A DNA stretch of 64,000 nt from Paralithodes platypus (GCA_032716605.1 CM064539.1:1913342-1977341), one strand, 5' to 3'. Numbered from the stretch's first letter, positions 1 through 12,539 are shown. Numbers and translations: made by a program. Notes: generated by a model not told the origin, from the sequence alone.

Positions 1-257
1 GGGGGGGGGGAATAAGCGAGAGAGAGATTTGATTTTGCCCCGAGGGGCGAGTTTATTGAGCAGCGCCCCCCATCCTGTGAGGGGACAACCACTAGTAAGG
101 CGATACATACTGCTCAAAGAGCCATTATTCCACTGAAACAACAGCATCGTCGTCTGGTTACATTCATATTTGTGTTTATAAGTCAGGTTGGCATTATTCA
201 GATGCGTTATTATAGTTTCCTCATTTAATTGTCACATGGTCTGTATATACGTATTTC

Positions 258-303
<46 letters not shown>

Positions 304-951
304 CAAAGCAAAGCAAGCAAGCTTGTAGTGACTGAATTATTAATTGACAGGTTGTAAATAATAGCACTACAGAACTAGTGCAATCGTATGAGGAGACTAT
401 TCATATTTTCATTACATCAATGATTATTGAGATCATAGTTAGCTGAATACAATTATTACAAAAATAGGCAATGGTATAAATCAACATAATACATAATTTA
501 ATACAGGCGGACATAATCATGATCGGGTTCGTTGTGCACTGGGAGCTAAGGTGTCTTGAGATCGCCTCGTACCCACACACAACGAACGTATTATAGTCTG
601 CATGGTTGGTATCTAATTGAATATACTTAGTGGGTATTTCAAGAATGTCAGGGGGTAAGGAAATGTGATTTGTATATTAGAAGACTGTGATTAACGAGAC
701 GTGTAACATGTGGAGGGAGGTGGTAGAAAGAGAGTGATCTCGTTGGGGGTGGAAGTTTCGCTCCCAGGAATTTTCGTTCCTGTGGTATTTCAATAATAAT
801 TAAAATAATAATAATAATAAGGGGACAACCACTGGTAAGGCAATACATACTGCTCAAAGAGCATTATTCTACTGTAGCAACAGTATCGTCGTCTGGTGTT
901 ATTATAGTTTCCTCATTTGATTGCCACATATGCTGTATATACGTGCTCATG

Positions 952-983
<32 letters not shown>

Positions 984-1400
984 CTGAATTATTAATTGAC
1001 AGGTAAATAATAGCACTACAAAACTAGTACAATCATATGAGGAGGCTATTCATGTTTTCTTACATCAATGGTTATTGAGATCATAGGTAGCTGAATACAA
1101 TTATTACATACAAGATGTGACTAATATTTCGAACTACATTAATTATTATGCAATAATAGTACCACAAATATATTACAATCATATGAGGGACACTTCACAT
1201 TCTTCATTACATCAACGGTTATTGAGGTCATAGTTAGCTGAATACAAGAGTCACATACATAATGTGACTAATATTACCAACTACCGAAGTTATAATGGAA
1301 TTATAGTAATACAAATATTTTACAAAGATGAGTTACATGGTTCAAATTCTTATTACAATAATGGTTATTGAGGGGATAGTTAGCGCAATATGACCAGGGG
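1..1400. repeat. Local duplication: ~740-bp unit and degenerate ~135-bp repeats
   Basis: Positions 80-475 and 820-1110 are clearly related. Both run from ggggacaaccact through a (A)n tract (260-302 and 951-981) to a segment containing gttattgagatcatag or a close form of it. The last segment recurs in degenerate form near 1140-1250 and 1290-1390. The poly-A tracts inside both large copies suggest that a retroposed piece was duplicated with its flanks. The window opens with a G run. I see no gene here. Confidence 0.6.
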
Positions 1401-1439
1401 AGAAGTTTACATGCCGATAGTAATATAATATTTAGTAGG

Positions 1440-2095
1440 GTGTGTGGTTATGAGAGAGAGGGAGGGGGGTTGTAGGAGGTAGAGGAATGGGTGGGAGAGT
1501 AGGGGGGGGGGGGGGAGGAGGAGGAGGTAAGGTACTCCAGGGAGGAGGAAAGTGTGAGAGGGGAGGTGTGTGAGTGTGTATGTGAGTGTGTATGTCCCGA
1601 GAGAGAGAGAGAATGAACGCATGTGTGTGTAGGGGGGGGGGGGGGGGGGGGGGGGGGACGCAGAAGAGGGCGGTATAGGTTATAATTATCACTATATACG
1701 ACAGCACCTAAATCACCCAACAACAAAACATGATTAGTCTTACAAAATGTATTCATTGGGAATGAGTGGAGATGTGGAAAGACGAAGGCAACTTGGCGGG
1801 GGAGTGTGGGGGGGTAGTTGGGTGAAGGGCAAGTTGTCAGGAAGAGGCCAGGAGAGGAGGAGGGGGGAGGGGTCAGAAGAGAGAGAAGAAGGAGGAAGGG
1901 GGGGATTCAGAAGAGAGAAGGATAAGTAGAGAGGAAGAGAGGAGGGGGAGAGAAAGGAGGAAGAGGAGGAGGAAGGGAGGAGGGGGAGGAAATGAGAGAA
2001 TAGAAGCGGGGTGGGGGGGGGGTGGAAACGAGTGCGGGGGAGGGCGAGGTTTGGACGAGGGAGGAGGAAGGCGGGTGGAAGGGGGGGGGGGGGAC
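1440..2095 (+). repeat. Purine-rich tract (G/A on plus strand) with long G runs
   Basis: About 650 bp in which the plus strand is dominated by G and A, except for 1680-1790. It has G runs near 1502-1516, 1633-1657 and 2083-2093 and repeated gaggag motifs. Open frames on either strand are Pro/Ser- or Gly/Arg/Glu-rich composition artefacts. Such tracts can form triplexes or G-quadruplexes and are prone to assembly error. Confidence 0.7.
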
Positions 2096-2099
2096 AACG

Positions 2100-2635
2100 A
2101 TATCACCCCATTCGCTAGTTTGTACCATAATTAATAGTTAACCTAACCGTCTATGGTCATCGCACCTCAACAACATAATGTAAACACGGCAAATTGTTTC
2201 CGTTATGACCTAAATATCCTGAAAGTCAACGATATTCCCGTATTTACTATTTGTTAGAATATAGGCTGACGATACGGCAGACACGAACCGGCTCATTCAG
2301 TCAGAAGTCTTTAATTTCCTTGTATTAAATCAATATTTTACATCCATGACTACCTTAGCATCAATAGAATTACAGCACACACTTATTATCTAAATATATA
2401 CACGCAAATATTCCCATACACACCTTAAATGCGGTGAAAACGCGAAGAGCCCACGACCATACGTCCGTCTGCTGCCAGGAAATGTATAGCACTGAGTAAT
2501 GACGTCACATTCAAACACCGCTTGCCCGACCATCCACGAGTCCTGTTTGGATTTATAGATAGGTAATTAATCAACTTCCGCATTACCTTCAAGCTTACCA
2601 TGTTCCCAGAAGATAGTCTGGTTTATCTTAGGTAT
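2100..2635. other. Unique sequence, no gene seen
   Basis: Mixed-composition DNA between the purine tract and the 44-bp satellite. No open frame of note, no recognised repeat and no RNA gene. Confidence 0.5.
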
Positions 2636-2639
2636 TTGG

Positions 2640-5600
2640 ATGTTGTTGTAATCTGCATATAGGGCTTATAATACACACACATATAGTTGTTGTAATCTGC
2701 ATATAGGGCTTATAATACACACACATATAGTTGTTGTAATCTGCATATAGGGCTTATAATAGACACACATATAGTTGTTGTAATCTGCATATAGGGCTTA
2801 TAATACACACACATATAGTTGTTGTAATCTGCATATAGGGCTTATAATACACACACATCATAGTTGTTGTAATCTGCATATAGGGCTTATAATACACACA
2901 CATATAGTTGTTGTAATCTGCATATAGGGCTTATAATACACACACATATAGTTGTTGTAATCTGCATATAGGGCTTATAATACACACACATATAGTTGTT
3001 GTAATCTGCATATAGGGCTTATAATACACACAACATATAGTTGTTGTAATCTGCATATAGGGCTTATAATACACACACATATAGTTGTTGTAATCTGCAT
3101 ATAGGGCTTAGAATACACACATATAGTTGTTGTAATCTGCATATAGGGCTTATAATACACACACATCTAGTTGTTGTAATCTGCATATAGGGCTTATAAT
3201 ACACACACATATAGTTGTTGTAATCTGCATATAGGGCTTATAATACACACATATAGTTGTTGTAATCTGCATATAGGGCTTATAATACACACACATATAG
3301 TTGTTGTAATCTGCATATAGGGCTTATAATACACACACATATAGTTGTTGTAATCTGCATATAGGGCTTATAATACACACACATATAGTTGTTGTAATCT
3401 GCATATAGGGCTTATAATACACACACATATAGTTGTTGTAATCTGCATATAGGGCTTATAATACACACACATATAGTTGTTGTAATCTGCATATAGGGCT
3501 TATAATACACACACACATAGTTGTTGTAATCTGCATATAGGGCTTATAATACACACACATATAGTTGTTGTAATCTGCATATAGGGCTTATAATACACAC
3601 ACATATAGTTGTTGTAATCTGCATATAGGGCTTATAATACACACACATATAGTTGTTGTAATCTGCATATAGGGCTTATAATACACACACATATAGTTGT
3701 TGTAATCTGTATATAGGGCTTATAACACACACCTATAGTTGTTGTAATCTGTATATAGGGCTTATAATACACACACATATAGTTGTTGTAATCTGCATAT
3801 AGGGCTTATAATACACACACATATAGTTGTTGTAATCTGCATATAGGGCTTATAATACACACACATATAGTTGTTGTAATCTGCATATAGGGCTTATAAT
3901 ACACACACATATAGTTGTTGTAATCTGCATATAGGGCTTATAATACACACACATATAGTTGTTGTAATCTGCATATAGGGCTTATAATACACACACATAT
4001 AGTTGTTGTAATCTGCATATAGGGCTTATAATACACACACATATAGTTGTTGTAATCTGCATATAGGGCTTATAATACACAAATATAGTTGTTGTAATCT
4101 GCATATAGGGCTTATAATACACACACATATAGTTGTTGTAATCTGCATATAGGGCTTATAATACACACACATATAGTTGTTGTAATCTGCATATAGGGCT
4201 TATAATACACACACATATAGTTGTTGTAATCTGCATATAGGGCTTATAATACACACACATATAGTTGTTGTAATCTGCATATAGGGCTTATAATACACAG
4301 ACATATAGTTGTGGTAATCTGCATATAGGGCTTATAATACACACACATATAGTTGTTGTAATCTGCATATAGGGCTTATAATACACACACATATAGTTGT
4401 TGTAATCTGCATATAGGGCTTATAATACACACACATATAGTTGTTGTAATCTGCATATAGGGCTTATAATACACACACATATAGTTGTTGTAATCTGCAT
4501 ATAGGGCTTATAATACACACACATATAGTTGTTGTAATCTGCATATAGGGCTTATAATACACACACATATAGTTGTTGTAATCTGCATATAGGGCTTATA
4601 ATACACACACATATAGTTGTTGTAATCTGCATATAGGGCTTATAATACACACACATATAGTTGTTGTAATCTGCATATAGGGCTTATAATACACACACAT
4701 ATAGTTGTTGTAATCTGTATATAGGGCTTATAATACACACACATATAGTTGTTGTAATCTGTATATAGGGCTTATAATACACACACATATAGTTGTTGTA
4801 ATCTGCATATAGGGCATATATACACACACATATAGTTGTTGTAATCTGTATATAGGGCTTATAATACACACACATATAGTTGTTGTAATCTGCATATAGG
4901 GCTTATAATACACACATATAGTTGTTGTAATCTGTATATAGGGCTTATAATACACACACATATAGTTGTTGTAATCTGTATATAGGGCTTATAATACACA
5001 CATATAGTTGTTGTAATCTGTATATAGGGCTTATAATACACACACATATAGTTGTTGTAATCTGTATATAGGGCTTATAATACACACATATAGTTGTTGT
5101 AATCTGTATATAGGGCTTATAATACACACACATATAGTTGTTGTAATCTGTATATAGGGCTTATAATACACACACATATAGTTGTTGTAATCTGTATATA
5201 GGGCTTATATACACACTCATATAGTTGTTGTAATCTGCATATAGGGCTTATAATACACACACATATAGTTGTTGTAATCTGTATATAGGGCTTATAATAC
5301 ACACACATATAGTTGTTGTAATCTGCATATAGGGCTTATAATACACACACATATAGTTGTTGTAATCTGCATATAGGGCTTATAATACACACACATATAG
5401 TTGTTTGTAATCTGTATATAGGGCTTATAATACACACACATATAGTTGTTGTAATCTGTATATAGGGCTTATAATACACACACATATAGTTGTTGTAATC
5501 TGCATATAGGGCTTATAATACACACACATATAGTTGTTGTAATCTGCATATAGGGCTTATAATACACACACATATAGTTGTTGTAATCTGCATATAGGGC

Positions 5601-7417
5601 TTATAATACACACACATAAAGTTGTTGTAATCTGCATATAGGGCTTATAATACACACACATATAGTTGTTGTAATCTGTATATAGGGCTTATAATACACA
5701 CACATATAGTTGTTGTAATCTGCATATAGGGCTTATAATACACACACATATAGTTGTTGTAATCTGCATATAGGGCTTATAATACACACACATATAGTTG
5801 TTGTAATCTGCATATAGGGCTTATAATACACACATATAGTTGTTGTAATCGGTATAGGGCTTATAATACACACACCATATAGTTGTTGTAATCTGCATAT
5901 AGGGCTTATAATACACACACATATAGTTGTTGTAATCTGTATATAGGGCTTATAATACACACACATATAGTTGTTGTAATCTGCATATAGGGCTTATAAT
6001 ACACACACATTAGTTGTTGTAATCTGCATATAGGGCTTATAATACACACACATATAGTTGTTGTAATCTATATAGGGCTTATAATACACACACATATAGT
6101 TGTTGTAATCTGTATATAGGGCTTATAATACACACACATATAGTTGTTGTAATCTGCATATAGGGCTTATAATACACACACATATAGTTGTTGTAATCTG
6201 TATATAGGGCTTATAATACACACACATATAGTTGTTGTAATCTGCATATAGGGCTTATAATACACACACATATAGTTGTTGTAATCTGCATATAGGGCTT
6301 ATAATACACACACATATAGTTGTTGTAATCTGCATATAGGGCTTATAATACACACACATATAGTTGTTGTAATCTGTATATAGGGCTTATAATACACACA
6401 CATATAGTTGTTGTAATCTGTATATAGGGCTTATAATACACACACATATAGTTGTTGTAATCTGCATATAGGGCTTATAATACACACACATATAGTTGTT
6501 GTAATCTGTATATAGGGCTTATAATACACACACATATAGTTGTTGTAATCTGCATATAGGGCTTATAATACACACACATATAGTTGTTGTAATCTGCATA
6601 TAGGGCTTATAATACACACACATATAGTTGTTGTAATCTGCATATAGGGCTTATAATACACACACATATAGTTGTTGTAATCTGCATATAGGGCTTATAA
6701 TACACACACATATAGTTGTTGTAATCTGCATATAGGGCTTATAATACACACACATATAGTTGTTGTAATCTGCATATAGGGCTTATAATACACACACATA
6801 TAGTTGTTGTAATCTGCATATAGGGTTTATAATTACACACACATATAGTTGTTGTAATCTGCATAAAGGGCTTATAATACACACACATATAGTTGTTGTA
6901 ATCTGCATATAGGGCTTATAATACACACACATATAGTTGTTGTAATCTGCATATAGGGCTTATAATACACACACATATAGTTGTTGTAATCTGCATATAG
7001 GGCTTATAATACACACACATATAGTTGTTGTAATCTGCATATAGGGCTTATAATACACACACATATAGTTGTTGTAATCTGCATATAGGGCTTATAATAC
7101 ACACACATATAGTTGTTGTAATCTGCATATAGGGCTTATAATACACACACATATAGTTGTTGTAATCTGCATATAGGGCTTATAATACACACACATATAG
7201 TTGTTGTAATCTGCATATAGGCGTTATAATACACACACATATAGTTGTTGTAATCTGCATATAGGGCTTATAATACACACACATATAGTTGTTGTAATCT
7301 GCATATAGGGCTTATAATACACACACATATAGTTGTTGTAATCTGCATATAGGGCTTATAATACACACACATATAGTTGTTGTAATCTGCATATAGGGCT
7401 TATAATACACACACATA
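2640..7417 (+). repeat. 44-bp satellite array, about 108 copies
   Basis: Tandem repeat with a strict 44-bp period, measured directly from successive gtaatctgc positions (2648, 2692, 2736, 2780, 2824). The unit contains gttgttgtaatctgc, atagggcttataat and a short acacacacatata run. Copies are nearly identical. The main variant is ctgTata for ctgCata, clustered at about 3709-3760 and 4710-6530, while both flanks are almost pure C-type. A few copies lose or gain 2 bp in the CA run. Minus-strand frames reading MCVYYKPYIQITTTI are only the repeat translated. Confidence 0.97.
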
Positions 7418-7567
7418 TCATTTATTAACTGAAGCACTGGCATCGATATCAACCTCGCCATAAAACAGATGAAGTGAAACGTGCGCGAGATTCAAATGAT
7501 ACAATTACTATGTGTACAGTTTGTACAGCGTGAACACAGGAAATATATTATGATTTTATTTTATTAA

Positions 7568-7884
7568 GGGGAGGTATTTAGTTTGTTCCCTAGACCTCCA
7601 TCAATCTTAAAACTACACCCCTTGAGTCCCTTTCAAGATAAATTTGTACATTTTTCGGTAGAAAAATTTCCCGGCCGAAGGCCGGTTCCTCTTAAATTAC
7701 AGGCTCGCTATCGCTCGCCAGGATAAAATCGACACCTGAATTGCACGAACGGTCTTAATATGGGACGAAAGTTCTTAAAATCGCTAAACCAATGGGGCAA
7801 ACGTTTTATAATATCAAAAGCAACGGGGCTAAACATGAGGGAGAAAGGGGTCAAGAAAAAAATCCCTCAAGTGGAGATCTCCCC
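7568..7884 (-). mobile_element. MITE-K copy (Kolobok-like, TTAA target), minus orientation
   Basis: A 317-bp element between TTAA at 7564-7567 and TTAA at 7885-7888, ends GGGGAGGT and ATCTCCCC. It has the family core: GGCTCGCTATCGCTCGCC, a CCGGCCGAAGGCCGG hairpin and an ATTTTTC-TACC-GAAAAAT hairpin (here in reverse). There is no coding capacity. TTAA target sites with RRG-type termini are typical of the Kolobok superfamily, so the assignment is inference. Confidence 0.85.
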
Positions 7885-7888
7885 TTAA

Positions 7889-8361
7889 TTTAGCTTGAAG
7901 AAGGTCTGGGGGCCGTATTTTAGCTTGAAGGGGTCTGATGGTGGTCTTACAGCTTGAAAAGGGTCTGGGGGGTGTTTAATAGCTTGAAGGGGGTCTGGGG
8001 GTCATGTTTTAGCTTGGAGGGGGTATGGGAGGTATTTATTAACTTGAAGTGGGTCTGCGGGGTGTTTAATATCTTGAAAGGGGTCTGGGTGTGTGTAATA
8101 GCTTGAAGGGGGTCTGGGGGGCGTTTAATGACCTTTCGTGTCATATAGGTGTCGATTTTTTTCCTGGCGAGCGATAGCGAGCCTGTAATCTTAAGAGTAT
8201 TCGGCCATCGGCTGCGACATTTTTCTACCGAAAAATGTACAAATTAATCTAGAAAGGGGATCTGATGGATATTGTTTTTAAGCTTGATGGAGATCTAGGG
8301 AGGAAACTAAAGAAAATAATAAATAAATGAAAAAATCTACCAAAAAGTGACCCATCTCCCC
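7889..8361 (+). mobile_element. MITE-K copy with internal minisatellite
   Basis: The right half is a normal family copy (8146-8361, ending atctcccc before TTAA at 8362-8365). The left part is replaced by about seven degenerate repeats of agcttgaagggggtctgggg (7890-8130). These repeats match the subterminal segment of the family itself. The element shares its left TTAA with the preceding copy and its right TTAA with the following piggyBac-like MITE. Confidence 0.7.
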
Positions 8362-8365
8362 TTAA

Positions 8366-8521
8366 CCCCTTACGTGCAAGTTATGAGAAGAATCTGTGGC
8401 ATCAAACGGGGGTAATTAAGGGAGATAGTTCGAAGCCTGGTAATTGCTGGAGGTCCTTGTTAACCTCAATAACATCGTCTAATAGTTGGCAGAATATAAT
8501 CCGTCGCCGGTACAGAAGGGG
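8366..8521 (+). mobile_element. MITE-P copy (piggyBac-like, TTAA target)
   Basis: Lies between TTAA at 8362-8365 and TTAA at 8522-8525. Ends are CCCCTTACG and CGGTACAGAAGGGG, and the internal aatcTgtggcat and cgtctaatagttg(g/c)cagaatata segments are shared with other copies. TTAA followed by CCC termini is the piggyBac pattern. Non-coding. Confidence 0.7.
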
Positions 8522-8543
8522 TTAAGCTCGAGGTATTTATTAA

Positions 8544-8759
8544 CCCCTTGAAGCTCTGGCGCGTTTTAGCAGTATATTTTGGCTATCATTAGAAGATTTT
8601 ATGCAGCTTAGGAAGGATCTGTGAGTGTTAAAAGGGTAATGAATCTCTCAATCAACCCTCTGACTTTCATATACCCTTCCTAATCTGAATAAAATCGTCT
8701 AATAATTACAAGAAAACAAAACAGAAATGCGTATTGGAGCTTGAAAGGGTTAACTTGAA
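8544..8759 (+). mobile_element. MITE-P copy, divergent subfamily
   Basis: Between TTAA at 8540-8543 and 8760-8763. Contains gcagcttaggaaggatctgtg and cttcctaatctgaataaaat, the conserved interior of the MITE-P family, with a different right end (attggagcttgaaaggg). The same right end occurs as a fragment at 55737-55812. Confidence 0.7.
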
Positions 8760-9295
8760 GGGGGTCTCCAGGGGTGCTTTAAAGCTTAAAGAGAGTCTAG
8801 GGGTCGTATTTTAGCTTGAAGGGGGCTTTGGGTGTGTTTTTAAGAGTGAAGGAGGTCTGAGGGGCCGTGCATTAGCTTGGATGGGGTCTGGGGGGTGTTT
8901 AATAGCTTGAAGAGGGTCTGGGGGCCGTGTTTTAGCTTGAAGTGGGTCTTGGGCGGTGATTTAGCTTGAAGGGGGTCTGGGGTTGTTTAATAGCTTGAAG
9001 GAGGTCTGGGGGTGTTTAATAGCTTGAAGGAGGTCTGGGGTGTTTAATAGCTTGAAATAGGTCTGGGGGTGTTTAATAGCTTGAAGGAGGTCTGGGGGCC
9101 GTGTTTTAGCTTGAAATGGGTCGGGGGGGGGGGGCGGTGATTTAGCTTGAAGGGGGTCTTGGGGCTGTGTTTTAGCTTGGAAGGGGTCTGGGTGGTGTTT
9201 AATAGCTGTTTGTGGGGCGTTTTTGAAGAAGGTCTAGGGAGCCGTGACTTAGCTTGAAGGGGGTCTAGGGTGTTTTACAGCTTGCAGGGGGTCTT
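8750..9295 (+). repeat. Degenerate minisatellite derived from MITE-K subterminal sequence
   Basis: About 16 repeats of roughly 28-35 bp built on agcttgaagg-gggtctgggggtgttt. The unit corresponds to the tatcttgaaggggggtctagggggtgttttt stretch of MITE-K. It appears to continue the array that starts inside the element at 7890, now separated from it by two MITE-P insertions. Confidence 0.75.
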
Positions 9296-9375
9296 ATGAG
9301 AGAGAGAGAGATTAAGAAGTACGAGATTGATATGGTGTGGATGTGGATGTGTTGAGGAGTGTTACATAATTTGAT

Positions 9376-9460
9376 AACCCATTATGTACCGGTGACATCC
9401 TTTTAATTAGTCCTACTGTATATTCTGGCAACTATTAGACGATAGCCTATTATTCATCTT
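9376..9460 (+). mobile_element. MITE-P fragment
   Basis: Starts with aacccattatgtaccggtgacatcc and contains attctggcaactattagacgat, the MITE-P left end. It is broken off where a tRNA-like SINE begins at about 9466, possibly by insertion of that SINE. Confidence 0.55.
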
Positions 9461-9465
9461 AGGGT

Positions 9466-9660
9466 GACCAGTAGCGACATTGGTAGAGCGCTCGGTTTCT
9501 AAACCGGGAGGACCGAGTTCGATTCTCGGCTGGTGGAGATGTTTGGGCTATCTCCTCACACCCCTTGCCTCTGTTTCGCCTGACAATAAAATAGGTCTGT
9601 GGCATGGTAAAAAGGGCGCCAAGTTCCCTCATCCCTTAATCCTCAATAAAAAATAAACAA
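9466..9660 (+). mobile_element. tRNA-derived SINE
   Basis: The head (9466-9538) is tRNA-like. Acceptor halves accag/ctggt pair, the D stem agcg/cgct pairs, and a TCTAA-containing anticodon loop sits between tcgg and ccgg. A perfect T arm (ccgag-ttcgatt-ctcgg) carries the B box. The anticodon loop length is irregular, arguing against a functional tRNA. An unrelated body (9539-9630) and an A-rich tail (caataaaaaataaacaaaa) follow, as in SINEs transcribed by RNA polymerase III. A tRNA-Arg (TCT) origin is possible. Confidence 0.7.
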
Positions 9661-9674
9661 AATATTCATCTTAA

Positions 9675-10033
9675 TGGGAGATTGGCCGTTTTGATATCTA
9701 TTAATTCATTTATTCCTATATATCTTACTTTCCTCGCTAGACCTCCATTAAGCTTGAAAAAACACCCCCTAGACCCCCCCTTCAAGAATAATTTGTATAT
9801 TTTTCGGTAGAAAAATTTCCCGGCTGAAGACCGGTACTCTTATAATTACAGGCTCGCTCTCGCTCGCCTGAAAGAAAAACACCTAAATGGCGCGAAAGGT
9901 CTTAAAACTGATTACGAAATGGGCCGAAAGGTGTTAAAATTGTCAAACTAATAGGCCGAAGGTCTTCAAATCTCAAAACTAATGGGGCTAAACACGAGGG
10001 AGAAAGTAATCCAGAAAACCGGCCCATCTCCCC
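9675..10033 (-). mobile_element. MITE-K copy, minus orientation
   Basis: Begins after TTAA at 9671-9674 and ends with ccatctcccc before TTAG (10034-10037, a decayed TTAA). The core motifs cggctcgctctcgctcgcc (approximate) and the tttttcggtagaaaaat hairpin are present; the CCGG hairpin is changed to ccggctgaagaccgg. Confidence 0.8.
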
Positions 10034-10036
10034 TTA

Positions 10037-10130
10037 GGTAACCCATTCAGTACCGGGGACGTCCTTTTCATTATATTCTAGCAACTATTACACGATTGTA
10101 CTCGCCTACTTAAAGCGAATAGACTATAGT
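10037..10130 (+). mobile_element. MITE-P fragment
   Basis: Left end aacccattcagtaccggggacgtcc and attctagcaactattacacgat match the family. The right part is missing. Confidence 0.5.
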
Positions 10131-10461
10131 ATCAGACCAGAAAAGGGTGTAGGCTAGGTTGTGTTGTTAATGGATGCGTGGACACCGAAAATAGTTTGTG
10201 GTGATACTTGTAGGCATTCAACTAATGCATGTCTAATGATAATTATACAAAACATATAAATTGAATTATTATTGAAGGTTGAAACAATACATAAAAGCTA
10301 TAAGTCTACATGTACAATATAAGTTAGTCACCCTAAATATAATGTTTTCTATGGTTTACCTAGATAGAAAAAACGATATTTTAACAACTGAACTATTTAT
10401 TGACCACTAATTGCCTACAACGCTCACACGTACATCATTCACATACATTTACACAACTTAA

Positions 10462-10575
10462 GGGGATAGTGGCACTTTTTTCTATTTATTCAGTTATTCA
10501 TATAATTTCAAGTTTCCTCGCTAGACCAGCTCCATCAAGCTTTAAAAAAAAAAATAATAATAATAGACACCCACC
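10462..10575 (-). mobile_element. MITE-K fragment
   Basis: After TTAA at 10458-10461. Contains ttcctcgctagacc and ccatcaagctt followed by an A-rich run, the minus-orientation end of MITE-K. The rest is missing. Confidence 0.5.
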
Positions 10576-10579
10576 TGAA

Positions 10580-10912
10580 TTGGTTCCCGTTTCCTTATTT
10601 CCTATTCGAAAAAATTAAACTCTGGGCTATATTTTATTTATTGTTCGAGGGGCGGAAATTAAACGTATCTGGAAAGGAAGCGGATTCATTCAGCTTTCTA
10701 ATGCATTTCTATAGCCATTAAAATAACCTCACAACCGACTCACAACCATAATAGGCTATCTCTCATTTCCTTATTCTCGAAAGTCACTCAATGGGCTATA
10801 TTTTCTATATTGTTCGAGGGGTGGAAATGACATATCTCACAAAGAAGCTGATGCATTCTGCTTTCGAATGCACCCATTACAACCATTCAAATAACCTCAC
10901 AACATGCCCACC
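10580..10912 (+). repeat. Degenerate direct repeat, two units of about 165 bp
   Basis: Segments 10580-10745 and 10752-10912 share ccttatt, gggctatatttt, attgttcgaggggyggaaat, a gcattc/gctttc stretch and aataacctcacaac in the same order. No coding signal is evident, although a 115-residue frame crosses the second unit. Confidence 0.55.
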
Positions 10913-11058
10913 ACCGAAATTTTGCAGGTTGTTGTCATTTTGGAATTTGAAATTTTTAGTGGTAGGCTATATTCGGATTCTTCACAACGTTGAGATTCCA
11001 ACGGTAGCCTATATAACATTATTATTTTTGAACATGGTTTGTGCCCTTGGCAGCTGTA

Positions 11059-11269
11059 CAGTGGCGCTAATAAGTCATGTCCCAGCTGTCATTATGTTTG
11101 GCTTGCTCTGTGCTGTATTGATGTCAGTCAGATCTTGAATAGGGTGGGTAGGTGTAGGAACATGGTTGTTTATTTCACTCGATATAATGAAATGAAGCTT
11201 AGATATTGCCGATATTAATTATTGATCAAAACATATTTGGTGCCGAGACATCACTTATTAGCGCGACTG
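11059..11269 (+). mobile_element. MITE-M copy (Tc1/mariner-like, TA target)
   Basis: A 211-bp element with TA on both sides, ends CAGTGGCGCTAATAAGTC and TCACTTATTAGCGCGACTG. CAGT termini with TA duplication are typical of Tc1/mariner. The interior has gtcagatgttgaataggg-type sequence and ends with a variant of gccgagacatcac. Confidence 0.8.
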
Positions 11270-11352
11270 TACAACAATTGTTATAAAATGTGAAATGAGC
11301 CTAGGCCTATGAAAGAATGTATGGAATAAACCCAACTTTTCTTTCGCAAGTA

Positions 11353-11555
11353 CGGTCGCGCTAATAAGCCATGTCCCAGCTGTCATTAAGTTTTGCTTGC
11401 TCTGTGCTGTATTAATGTCTGTCAGATGTTGAATAGGGCGGGTAAGGGTAGGAACAGGTTTGTATATTTCTCTCGATATGAAGCGAAGATATTGCCGATA
11501 CCAATTATTGATCAAAACATACTTGGTACCGAGACATCATATATTAGCGCGACTG
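11353..11555 (+). mobile_element. MITE-M copy
   Basis: Ends CGGTCGCGCTAATAAG (left, one change) and attagcgcgactg (right), TA on both sides. The interior matches the copy 300 bp upstream (tgtctgtcagatgttgaata, tattgatcaaaacata). Confidence 0.8.
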
Positions 11556-11569
11556 TACACTATAACCCC

Positions 11570-12180
11570 CTAGATCCACCAGTAGCATCATAATTTCCAT
11601 TGGGGCTTTGTGGAAAATCGATTTTGACAGATCTTTGAAAATAACTCGAAAGAGCGTATTTTATTTTGAAATGTTACTGTGGCCTAAGATATGGGCAAAT
11701 TAATTTTGCCTTCCATTAATGGACCTACCCATGTCAGGATTCCCAATATAGTCGTTCATGATTTAACTGTGTGCATTGTCAATTTCCCACAATCAAAATT
11801 ATAATTCCAAATTTGCCCATGTTCCCCCCGTATCTTGTTATGAGAGGCTAAAGTATGTCAAAGTCACCTGAAATATATATTGGGAACTCTGTTGCATGAC
11901 ACTTCCAAATATATGATCAAAGGTTAATACATCTCAATTCTTTGGCAAATATATATGTATTTGGACACGAAGGAATATGTTTGGATTTCTCGTGATGCGC
12001 TGTATCCTAAGGCTCTAAACCGATTTATTTTTTTCCCATTTTTGTGACTATTGGAGCCTATTAAAATGTTGAATATAAATTTATTTGTCTTATCTTCTGA
12101 ATAAATCTCTGGTAATATAGATCTATATTGGAGTTTTAGTACTTCATAACAAAATTGCATTACTTATGAATTAGTCTCCT
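11570..12180. other. Unique AT-rich sequence
   Basis: No recognised repeat or gene. Open frames are short and without a recognisable domain. Confidence 0.4.
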
Positions 12181-12184
12181 CATG

Positions 12185-12530
12185 ATTGAGTCTAATCTGG
12201 GTGTAGGCTACTTTACCCAAAAGGTAGGTCAAACGCCTAAAATCGTCGAAGTCACTCCCAATCACCCATGGACTATAGCCTTTTGTATAATCACCCACAA
12301 AACACCTTAATTTACCCATGTAATATAGATTTTTGTCCAAAATCAAGCCCAAATTACCCATGGGCTTCTGTTTTTTGTCCCAAAACACCCAAGTTCCAAA
12401 ATTACTCCCAAAACGCCCAACAATAATCATGACCTTTGGACCAAAATCAACCATGGACCTTTGGTCCATAATCACTACAAAAACACCCATGGACTACAGC
12501 CTTTGTCCAAAAACACTCATGGACTAGCCT
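12185..12530 (+). repeat. Degenerate tandem repeat, period about 45-60 bp
   Basis: Five to six imperfect repeats sharing cccatggactatagcctttt, tgtccaaaatca and cacccaa-type motifs. Frames on both strands cross it but reflect the repeat only. Confidence 0.5.
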
Positions 12531-12539
12531 AGGCTATGT

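Noticed and set aside
2975..5966. Series of 60-77-residue frames with MCVYYKPY repeats
   Set aside because: Translations of the 44-bp satellite, shifting frame with each unit.
2640..7417. CRISPR-like repeat array
   Set aside because: No unique spacers: the whole unit repeats head to tail, and the context is eukaryotic.
9466..9538. Functional tRNA-Arg (TCT) gene
   Set aside because: Anticodon loop of irregular length, incomplete acceptor stem, and a SINE body with an A-rich tail follow.
10791..11138. 115-residue plus-strand frame
   Set aside because: Crosses a degenerate direct repeat and the start of a mariner-like MITE; no motif recognised.
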